Below, piece by piece: positions 18,492 through 27,700 of a DNA stretch of 64,000 nt (the stretch's first letter is position 1; the number at the start of each line of letters is the position of its first letter). The translations under genes were made by a program, and so were the position numbers. Under the pieces are notes generated by a model, which was given only the letters and a program-made list of their open reading frames with translations, did no database searches and was not told the origin of the DNA. Where the stretch lies: the NCBI GenBank assembly GCA_034522175.1, contig JAXHLQ010000001.1, positions 3,410,001 to 3,474,000 of the forward strand, read 5' to 3'. This DNA comes from JAIPDZ01 sp034522175. Lineage in GTDB: Bacteria; Desulfobacterota; DSM-4660; Desulfatiglandales; Desulfatiglandaceae.

Positions 18492-19385
18492 ATGAAAGTT
18501 AAGACCAGGCAGGTCCCAGAAGGTATCGACTCCTCGGTGTTGAGACGTATTGAGAAGGACGTAAAATTGGCGCTGATGTCAGTGAGGACGAAAGGGGACA
18601 GCTTTATAATTAATGATACTGTGTGGTTATCGAACCAAGAAGCGAGAAAGAGCCCAAATCCTTGCGTTGTCAACTCAGCGAAATTTATTACAAAGAAATT
18701 TCAGGATAAATTGGTTGAACTGGGGTGGGAAAAGGAAAAGACTTTAAAGGACCAGAGAATCGATGGATACGTTGAAATAGAAACAGGCACCAGTTGTAAT
18801 CTGACCAAAGACCGTTTGACCAAGGTATATGAATCACTAACGGCGCGGGGTTCAGAAGAAGAGCTGGATAAAGTGTTTTCAACCTTGTATCAAATGTATG
18901 TTAAAAGAAAATGCTTCAATATCAATCACCTGCCTTCCGAAGTCGAATCTTATTTTCAAGAATCGTCTGTTGCGAGATCTATCAGAATTGGGCTAGAATT
19001 TGAGACGGGAAATATAGCGAGTTCCTTCAGATCATTGTCAAAACTCTACAGCATTTACAGATTCAACCTTATCGATGCTGGCGTGTTTATTACTTCAGCA
19101 GATAAAGGGTCGGTTGCAGCAAGAATTTGGCCGGCTTCAAATAGAAATGGTAGTTTTGAAGAATTGGATAAGAGAGACTACAAGAGAAATGTTTTGTTCC
19201 CTTTATGGGAATTTTCGTTCGCACCTGACGGCGTATCCAAGGATGCTGATTATCTTGGCAGCAATGCTCAATTATATAAGATATTAGACACTGGTAAGAG
19301 CGAAGAAATATCTGGAAGGACGTACGGTGTCTTCATAGGAGAGAAAAAAAGGAAGTTGCTGAAGCCAAAGCCCTCGAATGGGTAA
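18492..19385 (+). CDS. BamHI-family type II restriction endonuclease
   Basis: 297 residues. The centre matches BamHI around its catalytic core: RIGLEFETGNIASSFRSLSK here against RVGMEFETGNISSAHRSMNK in BamHI. Glu169 and Glu171 of EFE thus equal BamHI Glu111 and Glu113. The metal-binding Asp94 equivalent is less certain: Asp91 in RIDGYVE (BamHI has PIDVYKE) with an insertion after it, or an acidic residue near 150-152. It is about 80 residues longer than BamHI. The context of C protein and two methyltransferases confirms a type II system. GGATCC as target is an inference from family only. Confidence 0.88.
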   Translation: MKVKTRQVPEGIDSSVLRRIEKDVKLALMSVRTKGDSFIINDTVWLSNQEARKSPNPCVVNSAKFITKKFQDKLVELGWEKEKTLKDQRIDGYVEIETGTSCNLTKDRLTKVYESLTARGSEEELDKVFSTLYQMYVKRKCFNINHLPSEVESYFQESSVARSIRIGLEFETGNIASSFRSLSKLYSIYRFNLIDAGVFITSADKGSVAARIWPASNRNGSFEELDKRDYKRNVLFPLWEFSFAPDGVSKDADYLGSNAQLYKILDTGKSEEISGRTYGVFIGEKKRKLLKPKPSNG

Positions 19386-19408
19386 ATCGATTTGCCCTCA
19401 GTATAATG

Positions 19409-19435
19409 CGTCCAAAATTCCCGTCCAAAATTCCC
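19409..19435. repeat. 13-bp tandem direct repeat beside the R-M locus
   Basis: CGTCCAAAATTCC occurs twice head to tail, just after the nuclease gene and before an orphan antitoxin-like gene. It may mark the edge of the inserted restriction module or a remnant of a deleted toxin gene. Confidence 0.6.
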
Positions 19436-19488
19436 ATTTCGCCATTAGCCAAGCGCATAATGACTTCGAACGTGATGGATTCAGTGGT

Positions 19489-19731
19489 TCACAAGCCTTC
19501 TCGGTCCTCGTTCAGGATAGCGTCGAATTGTTCTTTAGTGAGTTGGAATGGCTGTTCGCAGAATAAGTGATAGGCTTCGTCGCGCTTTTTGGACTTGGGT
19601 ACCGTTGGTACGAGATGGTCGATGATGGCATCCTGGATCAGATCGCTCAGGGGTCGGCCTTCCCGGCGCGCCTGGGCTTCAGCCAGGTTGATGATCTCTT
19701 TTTCGATGAGAATCTTGATATTTCGCGTCAT
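19489..19731 (-). CDS. RHH-type antitoxin-like protein, apparently orphan
   Basis: 80 residues. The N-terminus MTRNIKILIEKEIINLAEAQ with RREGRPLSDLIQDAIIDHL is the short strand and two helices of VapB/CopG-type regulators. The acidic tail resembles a toxin-binding segment. No PIN or other toxin follows: only about 100 bp remain before the end of the endonuclease gene. The toxin may have been lost when the restriction module arrived, or the protein is a solitary regulator. It starts 5 bp after the stop of the Cys-rich gene upstream, so the two are co-transcribed. Confidence 0.7.
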   Translation of the reverse strand: MTRNIKILIEKEIINLAEAQARREGRPLSDLIQDAIIDHLVPTVPKSKKRDEAYHLFCEQPFQLTKEQFDAILNEDREGL

Positions 19732-19736
19732 AGGCT

Positions 19737-20387
19737 TTATTCGCCATGTGAGGTTTCACGGACGGATTTATTCCCGAATTTATCTTCCACAACAAATTTC
19801 CCCTCTGGAATCGCTTCACCGAGATTGTTCTTAAGGTAATTTAGGTATCCTTTGTTGCCCAGTCTTCCGCCGCTCATTTTGTTTATGGATATCATGAGCC
19901 TGAGATAGACCTGCCCTATCATGGTCTCATCCAACCCCTCCATCCAGATAGGACGACGGGTTTCATATTGATCGAGAAGGGCACGGGTCAGCGTATCCAG
20001 CCGTGGTGGGTCAATCTGCTTTTGCTCCGCATGGACCTGGTAAACTGTTTTGTAAACCTCACGGACCTGCGGATCGGTCAGCTGGAAATCCCCTTCCTCA
20101 TACATGTCCAGGACAAGGGATTCGATATCATAGGCCATTTCAGCCACAGCGGGCTGCTTGAAAATATCATCGAATTGACCGTGGCCAACCTGGCTCATCA
20201 GTCGAGCATATTTTTTCTCTTCTTCTTTCTTTTTCTGAAAGGCGACACCCTCCAGATACCTGCACTCCGGGTTACAGTCTATTTTTCGCCCCCTGCTCTC
20301 TGCACAACATACGGGACAAATGACCTTATCTAACGGGGCGCAATAGCGCTTTCCCTTTTTCGTTGAACATAGCCCACACTTTGCCAT
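19737..20387 (-). CDS. Cysteine-rich N-terminal zinc-binding protein of unknown function
   Basis: 216 residues. The first 45 hold nine Cys in pairs (CGLC, YC, CPVCC, DCNPEC), a pattern expected to bind one or two zinc ions. A Lys/Glu-rich helix (FQKKKEEEKKYARLM) and an all-helical domain with many acidic residues follow. No signal peptide. I recognise the layout from unannotated Desulfobacterota proteins but know no function. A YwbE-like gene lies 29 bp upstream on the same strand. Confidence 0.75.
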   Translation of the reverse strand: MAKCGLCSTKKGKRYCAPLDKVICPVCCAESRGRKIDCNPECRYLEGVAFQKKKEEEKKYARLMSQVGHGQFDDIFKQPAVAEMAYDIESLVLDMYEEGDFQLTDPQVREVYKTVYQVHAEQKQIDPPRLDTLTRALLDQYETRRPIWMEGLDETMIGQVYLRLMISINKMSGGRLGNKGYLNYLKNNLGEAIPEGKFVVEDKFGNKSVRETSHGE

Positions 20388-20416
20388 TCTTTATTTTCCT
20401 CCTTGCTCGGCGTATT

Positions 20417-20626
20417 TCAGGGAATAATTTTTTTCACGCGTCCTACAATGCCGGTTTCGAGACGGACTTTGATCCCGTGGGGATGCGTGGCGGATTTTGT
20501 GAGGACATCTTTGACGATCCCCTCCGTCACTCTTCCGGATCGCTGATCCTGCTTCTGTACAATCATCACCCGCGTTCGCGGTTTGATATCGGCTCGGCGT
20601 ATTTCGCTCATAATGATCACGGCCAT
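20417..20626 (-). CDS. YwbE family protein (DUF2196)
   Basis: 69 residues, or 64 if ATG 20611 is the start. The core RADIKPRTRVMIVQKQDQ, then GRVTEGIVKDVLT and HPHGIKVRLETGIVGRVKKI, is the compact beta-barrel sequence of the YwbE family, small SH3/OB-like proteins whose role is unknown. Neither start has a strong ribosome site. It lies upstream of the Cys-rich gene in the same direction. Confidence 0.85.
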   Translation of the reverse strand: MAVIIMSEIRRADIKPRTRVMIVQKQDQRSGRVTEGIVKDVLTKSATHPHGIKVRLETGIVGRVKKIIP

Positions 20627-20788
20627 GAGAAGTCAGGAAAGATTAAGCCTTGTCTGCTATGCCATGGCTTTTTCCAAACAGCGCTTGATCCCCTCATGGC
20701 GTATACTCCCTCAAACAAGGATCTTTGGGTATTAGTGGGGTCCCCCAAATGGACAACCCTCAATAATACAGATTCAGAAACATTTTAC

Positions 20789-21481
20789 TTAGAACATGAT
20801 GTCTTCGTCCATCTCTCGTTCCGCCTGGATCAGGTGCTCGATGATCATACCCTTGGTGGTGTCCGGGCCGTATGCCTCTTTCAGGGCATGATAGGCGTCA
20901 TAACCATCCGGGAATGTATTTAAATGGAAATCTTCGGCAAGTTCAAGAAATGTTTCCGAATCTTCTGCCAATTCGCAGGCCCTGGAATAAAGCGCTATGA
21001 GCTCTTTCAGCATGGGATGAAATTCATGAAGGAAAGCGAGGTCACTCAGGAAGCCGGTGTCGGTAGGATCCTTTTCCAGCCCTCTGTAGATCAGCGCTTT
21101 CAGATTTGAATTACCCTGCCTGAAATACTTGCGGAACAGGGGGTAATTGGGTTCGGCCGCGTTTTTTTCAGTCAAGAAAATGTCGAGCAGCGTATCCGAA
21201 AACGCGATCTCCCCGTGAAAATAGGCGAGCAGTCTTTCCTGGTTTTGATTCTGCGCGACAGCACTGTTTTCTTCTTCAATTTCATCGGGGTAGTCGTCAT
21301 CGGACCATTCGAAGCCGATCTTTGACAACTCCTCCCGATAATTTTCCGAATTTGTCTTGAAGACCTCTTCGATCTTCTCCGAAAGAATCTCATTCTTCAA
21401 TTTCATGAATTCATCGACAGGGTCTTTCAAATCCTTCTTTTTCATCTCTTTCTTTTCTGGTTTCTTCATTTCTTTTTTCAT
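20789..21481 (-). CDS. Acidic helical protein of unknown function
   Basis: About 230 residues from ATG 21481, which has GGGGAT 4-9 bp upstream; further in-frame starts exist up to 21505. A Lys/Glu-rich N-terminus (KKEMKKPEKKEMKKK) is followed by an all-helical, strongly acidic body with TPR-like spacing (LKALIYRGLEKDPTDTGFLSDLAFLHEF). No signal peptide or membrane segment. I cannot name a family. Confidence 0.65.
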   Translation of the reverse strand: MKKEMKKPEKKEMKKKDLKDPVDEFMKLKNEILSEKIEEVFKTNSENYREELSKIGFEWSDDDYPDEIEEENSAVAQNQNQERLLAYFHGEIAFSDTLLDIFLTEKNAAEPNYPLFRKYFRQGNSNLKALIYRGLEKDPTDTGFLSDLAFLHEFHPMLKELIALYSRACELAEDSETFLELAEDFHLNTFPDGYDAYHALKEAYGPDTTKGMIIEHLIQAEREMDEDIMF

Positions 21482-21633
21482 CGTGATCCCCATTTCTCTC
21501 AGCACGTCAAATGAAATCCGGCACCGACCGGCTTTTTTTGAACCAAATCATTTTATTATACCACACACATACGGTTAGGCACAATCGGTGGATCAATGAA
21601 CTTGAACATTAAGCTTCCCTCCGAACAAACAAT

Positions 21634-21668
21634 ATAGAAACCCCCTCAAAAAAGCCGGGGGTGTCTAT
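21634..21668. other. Stable hairpin upstream of the kor operon
   Basis: ACCCCC (21640-21645) pairs with GGGGGT (21657-21662), extended by ATAGA with TCTAT after one mismatch. There is no T tract in either direction, so it is not a classical terminator. It may insulate the kor promoter 30 bp downstream, or be an operator. Confidence 0.45.
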
Positions 21669-21698
21669 CGGTTTCATGTCGAACGCCCGCTTTTTCAC

Positions 21699-21726
21699 TT
21701 GACATGAGGGGGATGGCGCGTATACT
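21699..21726 (+). promoter_or_regulatory. Strong sigma70-type promoter of the kor-hdr operon
   Basis: A perfect TTGACA (21699-21704), 16-bp spacer, and TATACT (21721-21726), predicting a start near 21733 and a leader of about 50 bp before korD. It is the only good promoter before the ten kilobases of co-directional metabolic genes that follow. Confidence 0.8.
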
Positions 21727-21783
21727 CCAGTCAGCTTTTGGAGTGATTTTGAATTTTTAAGGGATCTAATCGGGGAAGTGCCC

Positions 21784-22056
21784 ATGGTATTCTGGCGGGT
21801 TCCATTTGATGCGGATGATATTCAGCTCACGACCGGGATCGTTCATATTATTAAAGACCGGTGCAAGGGTTGTGGATATTGTATTGAGTTTTGCCCTCGC
21901 GATGTCCTCGAGTTTTCAAAGGAGTTCAATGCCAAGGGATATCACCCCCCCAGCGTGAAAAAGCCGGATGATTGTGTGAACTGCCACTACTGTGAAATCA
22001 TCTGTCCTGAATTCGCGATATTTTCCGAAGAAGTCCCGCCGGAGGAGGCCGCATGA
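21784..22056 (+). CDS. korD: 2-oxoacid:ferredoxin oxidoreductase, ferredoxin (delta) subunit
   Basis: 90 residues with two 4Fe-4S motifs: CKGCGYCIEFCP and CVNCHYCEIICP. This is the small electron-transfer subunit of the four-subunit KGOR/VOR type. I start it at ATG 21784, with GGGGA 7 bp upstream; a GTG at 21778 is too close to that site. Its last codons overlap the korA start by 4 bp (ATGA), so the order korD-korA-korB-korC is one translation-coupled unit. Confidence 0.92.
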   Translation: MVFWRVPFDADDIQLTTGIVHIIKDRCKGCGYCIEFCPRDVLEFSKEFNAKGYHPPSVKKPDDCVNCHYCEIICPEFAIFSEEVPPEEAA

Positions 22057-23198
22057 AACCAGCAGTCCTCACGGGTGAACATTTCATGACAGGGGATGTG
22101 GCCTGCGCCGAAGGGGCCCTCGCAGCGGGGTGCCGTTTTTTCGGCGGATATCCCATCACCCCGGCCACGGAAGTGGCCGAGCGTATGGCGCTTAGACTCC
22201 CGGACGTGGGCGGGACCTTTATCCAGATGGAGGACGAGATCGCGGCCATGGGCGCGGTCGTCGGTGCCTCGTGCGCGGGGGCCAAGAGCATGACCGCCAC
22301 CTCCGGTCCCGGTTTCAGCCTGATGATGGAAAACCTGGGGTTAGCCATCTGCACGGAAACGCCCTGTGTGCTGGTCAATGTGCAGCGGGCGGGACCGTCC
22401 ACCGGTCTGCCGACCCAGGGGGCCCAGGGCGATATGATGCAGGCGAGGTGGGGATCCCACGGTCACTATGAGATCATTGCACTGGCCCCGTCATCCCCTC
22501 AGGAGATTTTCTACCAGACCATCGAGGCCTTTAACCTGAGTGAAACCTACCGTATTCCGGTGCTGGTCATGACCGATGAGATGGTGGGACACCTCAGTGA
22601 GCGGGTGGTGATCCCCGAGGCCGAGACCATCCAAACGGTGGACCGTCCCAGGGCCAAGGGGAGGAAAGACGTGTTCAAACCCTACAAACCCGGCCCCAAC
22701 GGGGTGGCGCCCATGGCCATTGCCGGAGAGGGGTATAACATCCATGTCACCGGACTGACCCATGACCATAGAGGTTATCCCGTGATGACGGTGGAGACCC
22801 AGCAGGAGATGATGGATCAGCTGGTGGGAAAGGTCCAGCGGAACTTAGACAAGATTATCCGGACCGAATCCTACCGGCTGGACGATGCCGACATCGTCAT
22901 TGTGTCCTACGGGGTGTCCACACGGACCAGCCTTGCCGCCGTGGATGAGGCCCGTGAACAGGGGATTAAGGCCGGTCTGTTCAGATTGATCACGGTATGG
23001 CCCTTTCCGGAAGCCCGGATTAGGGAATTGGCTTCCCGGGTGAAGGCGTTTGTGACGGTGGAAATCAACCTGGGCCAGATTCATCTCGAGGTGGAGCGGT
23101 GCGTGTGTGGCCAGGCCCCGGCCATCCTCGTGGGCCATCCCGGCGGGACCATTATCCCCCCGGACCGGGTGGTGGAGACCCTGAGGGAATTCTGTTAA
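22053..23198 (+). CDS. korA: 2-oxoacid:ferredoxin oxidoreductase subunit alpha
   Basis: 381 residues, the usual length for the alpha subunit of 2-oxoglutarate- or branched-chain-type enzymes. Signatures are GDVACAEGALAAGCRFFGGYPITPATE near the start, TATSGPGFSLM, and NVQRAGPSTGLPT. It supplies the pyrimidine half of the thiamine-diphosphate site. The complex converts a 2-oxoacid and CoA into acyl-CoA, CO2 and reduced ferredoxin, or runs in reverse. 2-Oxoglutarate specificity is most likely but other 2-oxoacids cannot be excluded. Confidence 0.94.
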   Translation: MKPAVLTGEHFMTGDVACAEGALAAGCRFFGGYPITPATEVAERMALRLPDVGGTFIQMEDEIAAMGAVVGASCAGAKSMTATSGPGFSLMMENLGLAICTETPCVLVNVQRAGPSTGLPTQGAQGDMMQARWGSHGHYEIIALAPSSPQEIFYQTIEAFNLSETYRIPVLVMTDEMVGHLSERVVIPEAETIQTVDRPRAKGRKDVFKPYKPGPNGVAPMAIAGEGYNIHVTGLTHDHRGYPVMTVETQQEMMDQLVGKVQRNLDKIIRTESYRLDDADIVIVSYGVSTRTSLAAVDEAREQGIKAGLFRLITVWPFPEARIRELASRVKAFVTVEINLGQIHLEVERCVCGQAPAILVGHPGGTIIPPDRVVETLREFC

Positions 23199-23252
23199 TT
23201 CTGAATCGACGACCGGGAAAAGCGACACCTCGAACATCAGCAGGGAAAAGGA

Positions 23253-24107
23253 ATGAGCCAGAGCAAAAAGGCAGTCAGCCATCCATTGGATGATCTTGTA
23301 CGGACGGATCGGATTCCGCATATCTGGTGCCCGGGCTGTGGCATCGGTACGGCCTTTTCCTCCTGCCTGAGGGCCATGAAAGAGAGCGGTATCGATCTAA
23401 TGAAGACGGTCATGATATCGGGGATCGGGTGCTCCGGGAGGGGCGCCGGATATGTGAAGCTGGATTCCTATCATACCACCCATGGCCGGGCCATTCCCTT
23501 TGCCACGGGAATGAAACTGGCCAATCCGGAACTCAATGTCGTGGTGTTCAGCGGAGACGGCGACCTCTTTGCCATCGGTGGGAATCATTTCATCCATGCG
23601 GCCAGACGGAATGTGGATCTGACCGTGGTGTGCGTCAACAATCTGAACTACGGTATGACAGGCGGTCAGGTGGCCGCCACCACACCCCACGCCGCGAAGA
23701 CCACCACCACACCCGTGGGGAACCCGGAAGCGCCATTTAACCTGCCGCTGATGGCTTATGCCTCGGGGGCGACCTATGTGTCGAGATGGACGATCCTTCA
23801 CACCCGTGATTTGACCGAAGCCATAGAGCAGGCCATTTTGAACCGGGGATTTTCCTTTGTGGAGGTGCTCTCACCCTGCCCCATCAATTATGGGCGCCGG
23901 AACAAGGAAAAGGCCCTGGATACGCTGAAGCTTTACCAGGAACGGAGCATCATCAAGAACGACGCACACCCCACAGAGCTGGATATCGATTTGAACCGGC
24001 GGGTGATTCTGGGGAATTTTGTTCAGGTGGAAAAACCCACGTGCGTCGATAATTATGACAACACCTGCCGGCCGCAGGAATTCTTGGAAGAGGAGAAAGC
24101 GGCCTGA
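23253..24107 (+). CDS. korB: 2-oxoacid:ferredoxin oxidoreductase subunit beta (thiamine diphosphate)
   Basis: 284 residues. HIWCPGCGIGT near residue 25 is the usual beta-subunit start. The thiamine-diphosphate/Mg motif begins GDGDLFAIG and ends NLNYGMTGGQ; the following Pro-Val region with repeated Thr is also typical. The C-terminal CPINYG is present. It works with korA and korC around it; 54 bp separate it from korA. Confidence 0.95.
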   Translation: MSQSKKAVSHPLDDLVRTDRIPHIWCPGCGIGTAFSSCLRAMKESGIDLMKTVMISGIGCSGRGAGYVKLDSYHTTHGRAIPFATGMKLANPELNVVVFSGDGDLFAIGGNHFIHAARRNVDLTVVCVNNLNYGMTGGQVAATTPHAAKTTTTPVGNPEAPFNLPLMAYASGATYVSRWTILHTRDLTEAIEQAILNRGFSFVEVLSPCPINYGRRNKEKALDTLKLYQERSIIKNDAHPTELDIDLNRRVILGNFVQVEKPTCVDNYDNTCRPQEFLEEEKAA

Positions 24108-24153
24108 ACAGGCTTCCCATCCCATAACCCAACATCCCGCAGGGCCTGTATTC

Positions 24154-24750
24154 ATGAGTGAAAAAGACGAGGGCACGTTAAAAAAAGAGGTTATTCTCAC
24201 CGGATTCGGTGGTCAGGGCATTATTCTGGCCGGGCGTATCCTGGGGTCTGCGGCCGTTATCGGCGATCACAGAAACAGCACCCTGGTCCAGGCCTACGGT
24301 CCGGAGGCAAGGGGCGGGGCGTGCAGTGCCCAGGTGGTGATTTCCGACGGCGACATCCATTACCCCTATATCCGAGAGCCCGACATTCTGGTCTGCCTCT
24401 CCCAGTCGGGGTACGACAAATTCATCGGTCAGCTGAAACCCGAGGGGATGCTCTTGATCGATCAGGATCTTGTCCAGGCCAAGGGGGCCCCCGTAGCGGC
24501 CTTCGCCATTCCGTCCACACGGATGGCCGAAGAACTGGGCCGGGTCATGATGGCCAACATCATCATGATCGGCTTTTTGTCTGCCATTACCGGTGTGGTT
24601 TCCGTGGAGGCCGCGCGCAACACCGTCATTGAATCCGTTCCCAAGGGGACCGAGGAAATGAACACCAAGGCGTTCAACAAGGGCTGCGATTACGGACTGG
24701 CCATACTCAAAGGGCGAGAGAAGAAAACCGGCAGAAAGGCGGGGGCCTGA
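24154..24750 (+). CDS. korC: 2-oxoacid:ferredoxin oxidoreductase subunit gamma
   Basis: 198 residues from ATG 24154. The open frame reaches back to 24019 inside korB, but only the later start gives the normal short leader before VILTGFGGQGIILAGRILG. YGPEARGGACSAQVVIS is the second gamma signature. The next gene starts 2 bp after its stop, tying the Hdr-like flavoprotein to the Kor complex transcriptionally. Confidence 0.94.
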   Translation: MSEKDEGTLKKEVILTGFGGQGIILAGRILGSAAVIGDHRNSTLVQAYGPEARGGACSAQVVISDGDIHYPYIREPDILVCLSQSGYDKFIGQLKPEGMLLIDQDLVQAKGAPVAAFAIPSTRMAEELGRVMMANIIMIGFLSAITGVVSVEAARNTVIESVPKGTEEMNTKAFNKGCDYGLAILKGREKKTGRKAGA

Positions 24751-24752
24751 AC

Positions 24753-27700
24753 ATGTCACGTCTTAAAGACCGTTTGCACAGAGTGATTGTTATCGGCGCT
24801 ACCCCGGCAGGGATTGCGGCCACCAACAAGCTGGGAGAACTCGATATCCCGGTGACCCTTGTGGATGAGGACCCCGATCTGGATCGAAAGCTGGGAAAGG
24901 AGGAATGGCGGCTTCCGTCGGGACTACCGCTCAATTTTGCCCAGCGCTCGGGCCTCATTCGAATCATGAGGAACCCGGCTATCCAGTGCCTCCTGCCGGC
25001 CCGGGTGGAGGCACTCAAACACACCCCGCAGGGCTTCCGTGCCCGAATTAAACAGTTTCAGACATTTGTGGATCCGGCCCGGTGCATCCTGTGCGGCCGG
25101 TGTACCGAGGTCTGCCCGGTGATGACGGACGACGGCGAAAAGGCCATTCAAATCAGCGGGAGGCGGGTGCTTCCTGGTCGCGCGGTCATTGACAAGCGGA
25201 TGGCGCCCCTGTGTCAGGCGGGCTGCCCCCTCGGCGTGAATGCACAGGCCTATATCGCCCTGACCCGAGCCGGCCGGTACAGGGAGGCCCTGGCCGTTGT
25301 TCGAAAAGAGAACATCCTTCCGGGCATCTGTGGCAGGATATGCACCCATCCCTGCGAGGGCGAATGCCGGCGCGGAGAACTGGATGACCCCATCGCCATA
25401 CGGGACATCAAGCGGTTTCTGGCCGATTATGAACGTGCCCATCCCGCTGATGCGCCGTTTTCTGAATTCGCAGCCATCGCGCCCTCTGAACCCGGTGCTG
25501 GCATCCATCAGAACAAAAAAATTGCTGTGATCGGTTCCGGTCCGGCCGGACTGGCAGCGGCGGCCGAACTGGCCCGTTTCGGTTACGGGGTAACGGTCTA
25601 TGAAAAAGAGCCCCTGGCAGGCGGGTTTTTGCGCTACGCCATCGGGCCTCATCGCTTGCCGCGGGACATTCTGGACCGGGAACTGGCCTATATCGAAAAA
25701 CTGGGCGTGACCATAAAGACATCCCATCCGGTGGACCTGTCCGACCTCAAGGACGGACTTGTTGAGAATGCAGATGCGGTCCTGGTGGCCACAGGCGCCT
25801 GGACCGACCGCAAGCTGGGGGTCCCGGGAGAGGATCTAAAAGAGGTTGACGGGTGTATCCAGGTATTGAACGGGTTGTACCGGGATGGCGCGGATCGAGA
25901 GGGTGGCGGAAATGCCGCCGGAGAGTATAGAGGGAAATCCGTTGCGGTGATTGGAGATGGAAACGCCGCCTTTGATCTGGTACGGGTCCTCAAGCGTCTC
26001 GGTGCGCATGTGACCCTTCTCTCCTGGTTCCCGGAAGATTTTATCCCCGCAGATCCCGAAGAGGTCCGAGGGGCCATGGAAGAAGGGATCCCCGTGAAAA
26101 ACTGCACGCAGGTGGTGGCCTTTAAGGGGAAAGACGGCATGCTTTCCCGCCTCAAATGCAAACCCACCGTGCCCGGTCCGCCGGATGCCAACGGGATTCC
26201 CTGGCCGGTGATCGTTGAGGGGTCTGATGCGTTCGAGCTGCCCTTCGATCGTGCCATTGTGGCCATCGGGCAGATGGGGACACTTCAGGTAGAAGACGAG
26301 ACAGAAAAGACTCCCGGCGGGTTCGCTGTGACGGCCGGTGGGCTGATGACCGTGGATAATGAATTTCGGACCGGAATCCGGCACGTCTATGCCTCAGGGG
26401 ACGGGGTGACGGGCCCATCATCGGTGGTTCAGGCCATGGCCGGCGGAAAAGGGGCGGCCCGGGCCATTCACATGGACCTCAGCGGACAGGCCCAAATCCG
26501 GCCTGAAACCCTCAGACCCGAGGAAAGGGCGTTTGAGGAAATTCCGGAAGATATCCCCTCTGTGGCCCGGGCGGTCATGGCGGAGCGGCAGCCCGCAGCG
26601 AGACAGGGAAATTTCAAAGAAGTGGCGCTGGGCTTAAGCGAATCCCGGGTGCTTAACGAGTCCGAGCGATGCCTTCAGTGCGGCATCTGTTCAGAATGCC
26701 TCCTTTGTAAGGAGGTATGCGAGGCCATTGGTGCCGTGGACCATGCCCAGATGGAAGAGACCCTTGTGGAGCACGCGGGGGTGGTGATCATCGCCGATCC
26801 CGGCGCGGCCCCGCCGGTCAAGGGAGAGGACGTGATCCGGGCGTACGGTCCCAAGGCCGCGAAATCCGATGTCAATGCCATGATGACCCGTGGATTTGCG
26901 GCAGCGGCCCAGGCCATGCTTCTCCTGCGGGGGACCTCTCAGGGTCTGAGGGGTCGCGGGGTGTCGTTCATGCCGCCTGATCCCGAGTTGGCCCCGGACA
27001 TCCGCATGGGCGTCTTTGTGTGCCAGTGCAACGAATCGATGGGCTGGCTCGACGAGATGTCTCGCTACGTGGAACAACTTGTGGAGCGGGACGATGTGGT
27101 CTATACCGAGATCATGTCTGCAGCCTGTGTGCCGGAAGGGAGTGCAGGCATTCTGAGAGCCATACGGGAAAAAGGGCTTACCCGGGTGGTGCTGGCCTCC
27201 TGCGTGTGCTGCCCACTGGATTTTGTGTGCAGTGCCTGTACAGACCAGCGGAGCCGGCTCAAGACCGCCCTGTTTCAGGGTACGGGGGTCAGCCGATCCA
27301 TGGTGGAGACCTGCAACCTTCGAGGCGAGATCCTCCGCCATATCCGGGGGGACTGGAAACAGGCCCTCCGGCGGTTTGAGGGGATTATCGGGCGATCCAT
27401 TGATCGGGCCAGACATCTCAAAGCCCTTCCATCCCCCATGAGAACCTATAATTTTGCCACGGCGGTGATCGGGGAAACGGAAGCGGCCGTCAACAGTGCC
27501 ATCTCTCTGGCATCCGCAGGGTTCGAGGTCCTGGCGTTCGGGGCAGGGGAGAGGTCCCTCAAGGCACGATTCACCCATCCCAACATCCACAGTTTCGAAG
27601 GATCGACCGTGACCGGGCTCAGCGGTACCCTGGGAGACTTTCAGGTCCACGTGAAGACGGACGGGTTTTCCCAGCTGTTGCAGGTGGGGACCATCATCCT

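Noticed and set aside
21520..21550. Rho-independent terminator near 21530
   Set aside because: The CCGG pairing is only 4 bp and there is no upstream plus-strand gene to terminate.
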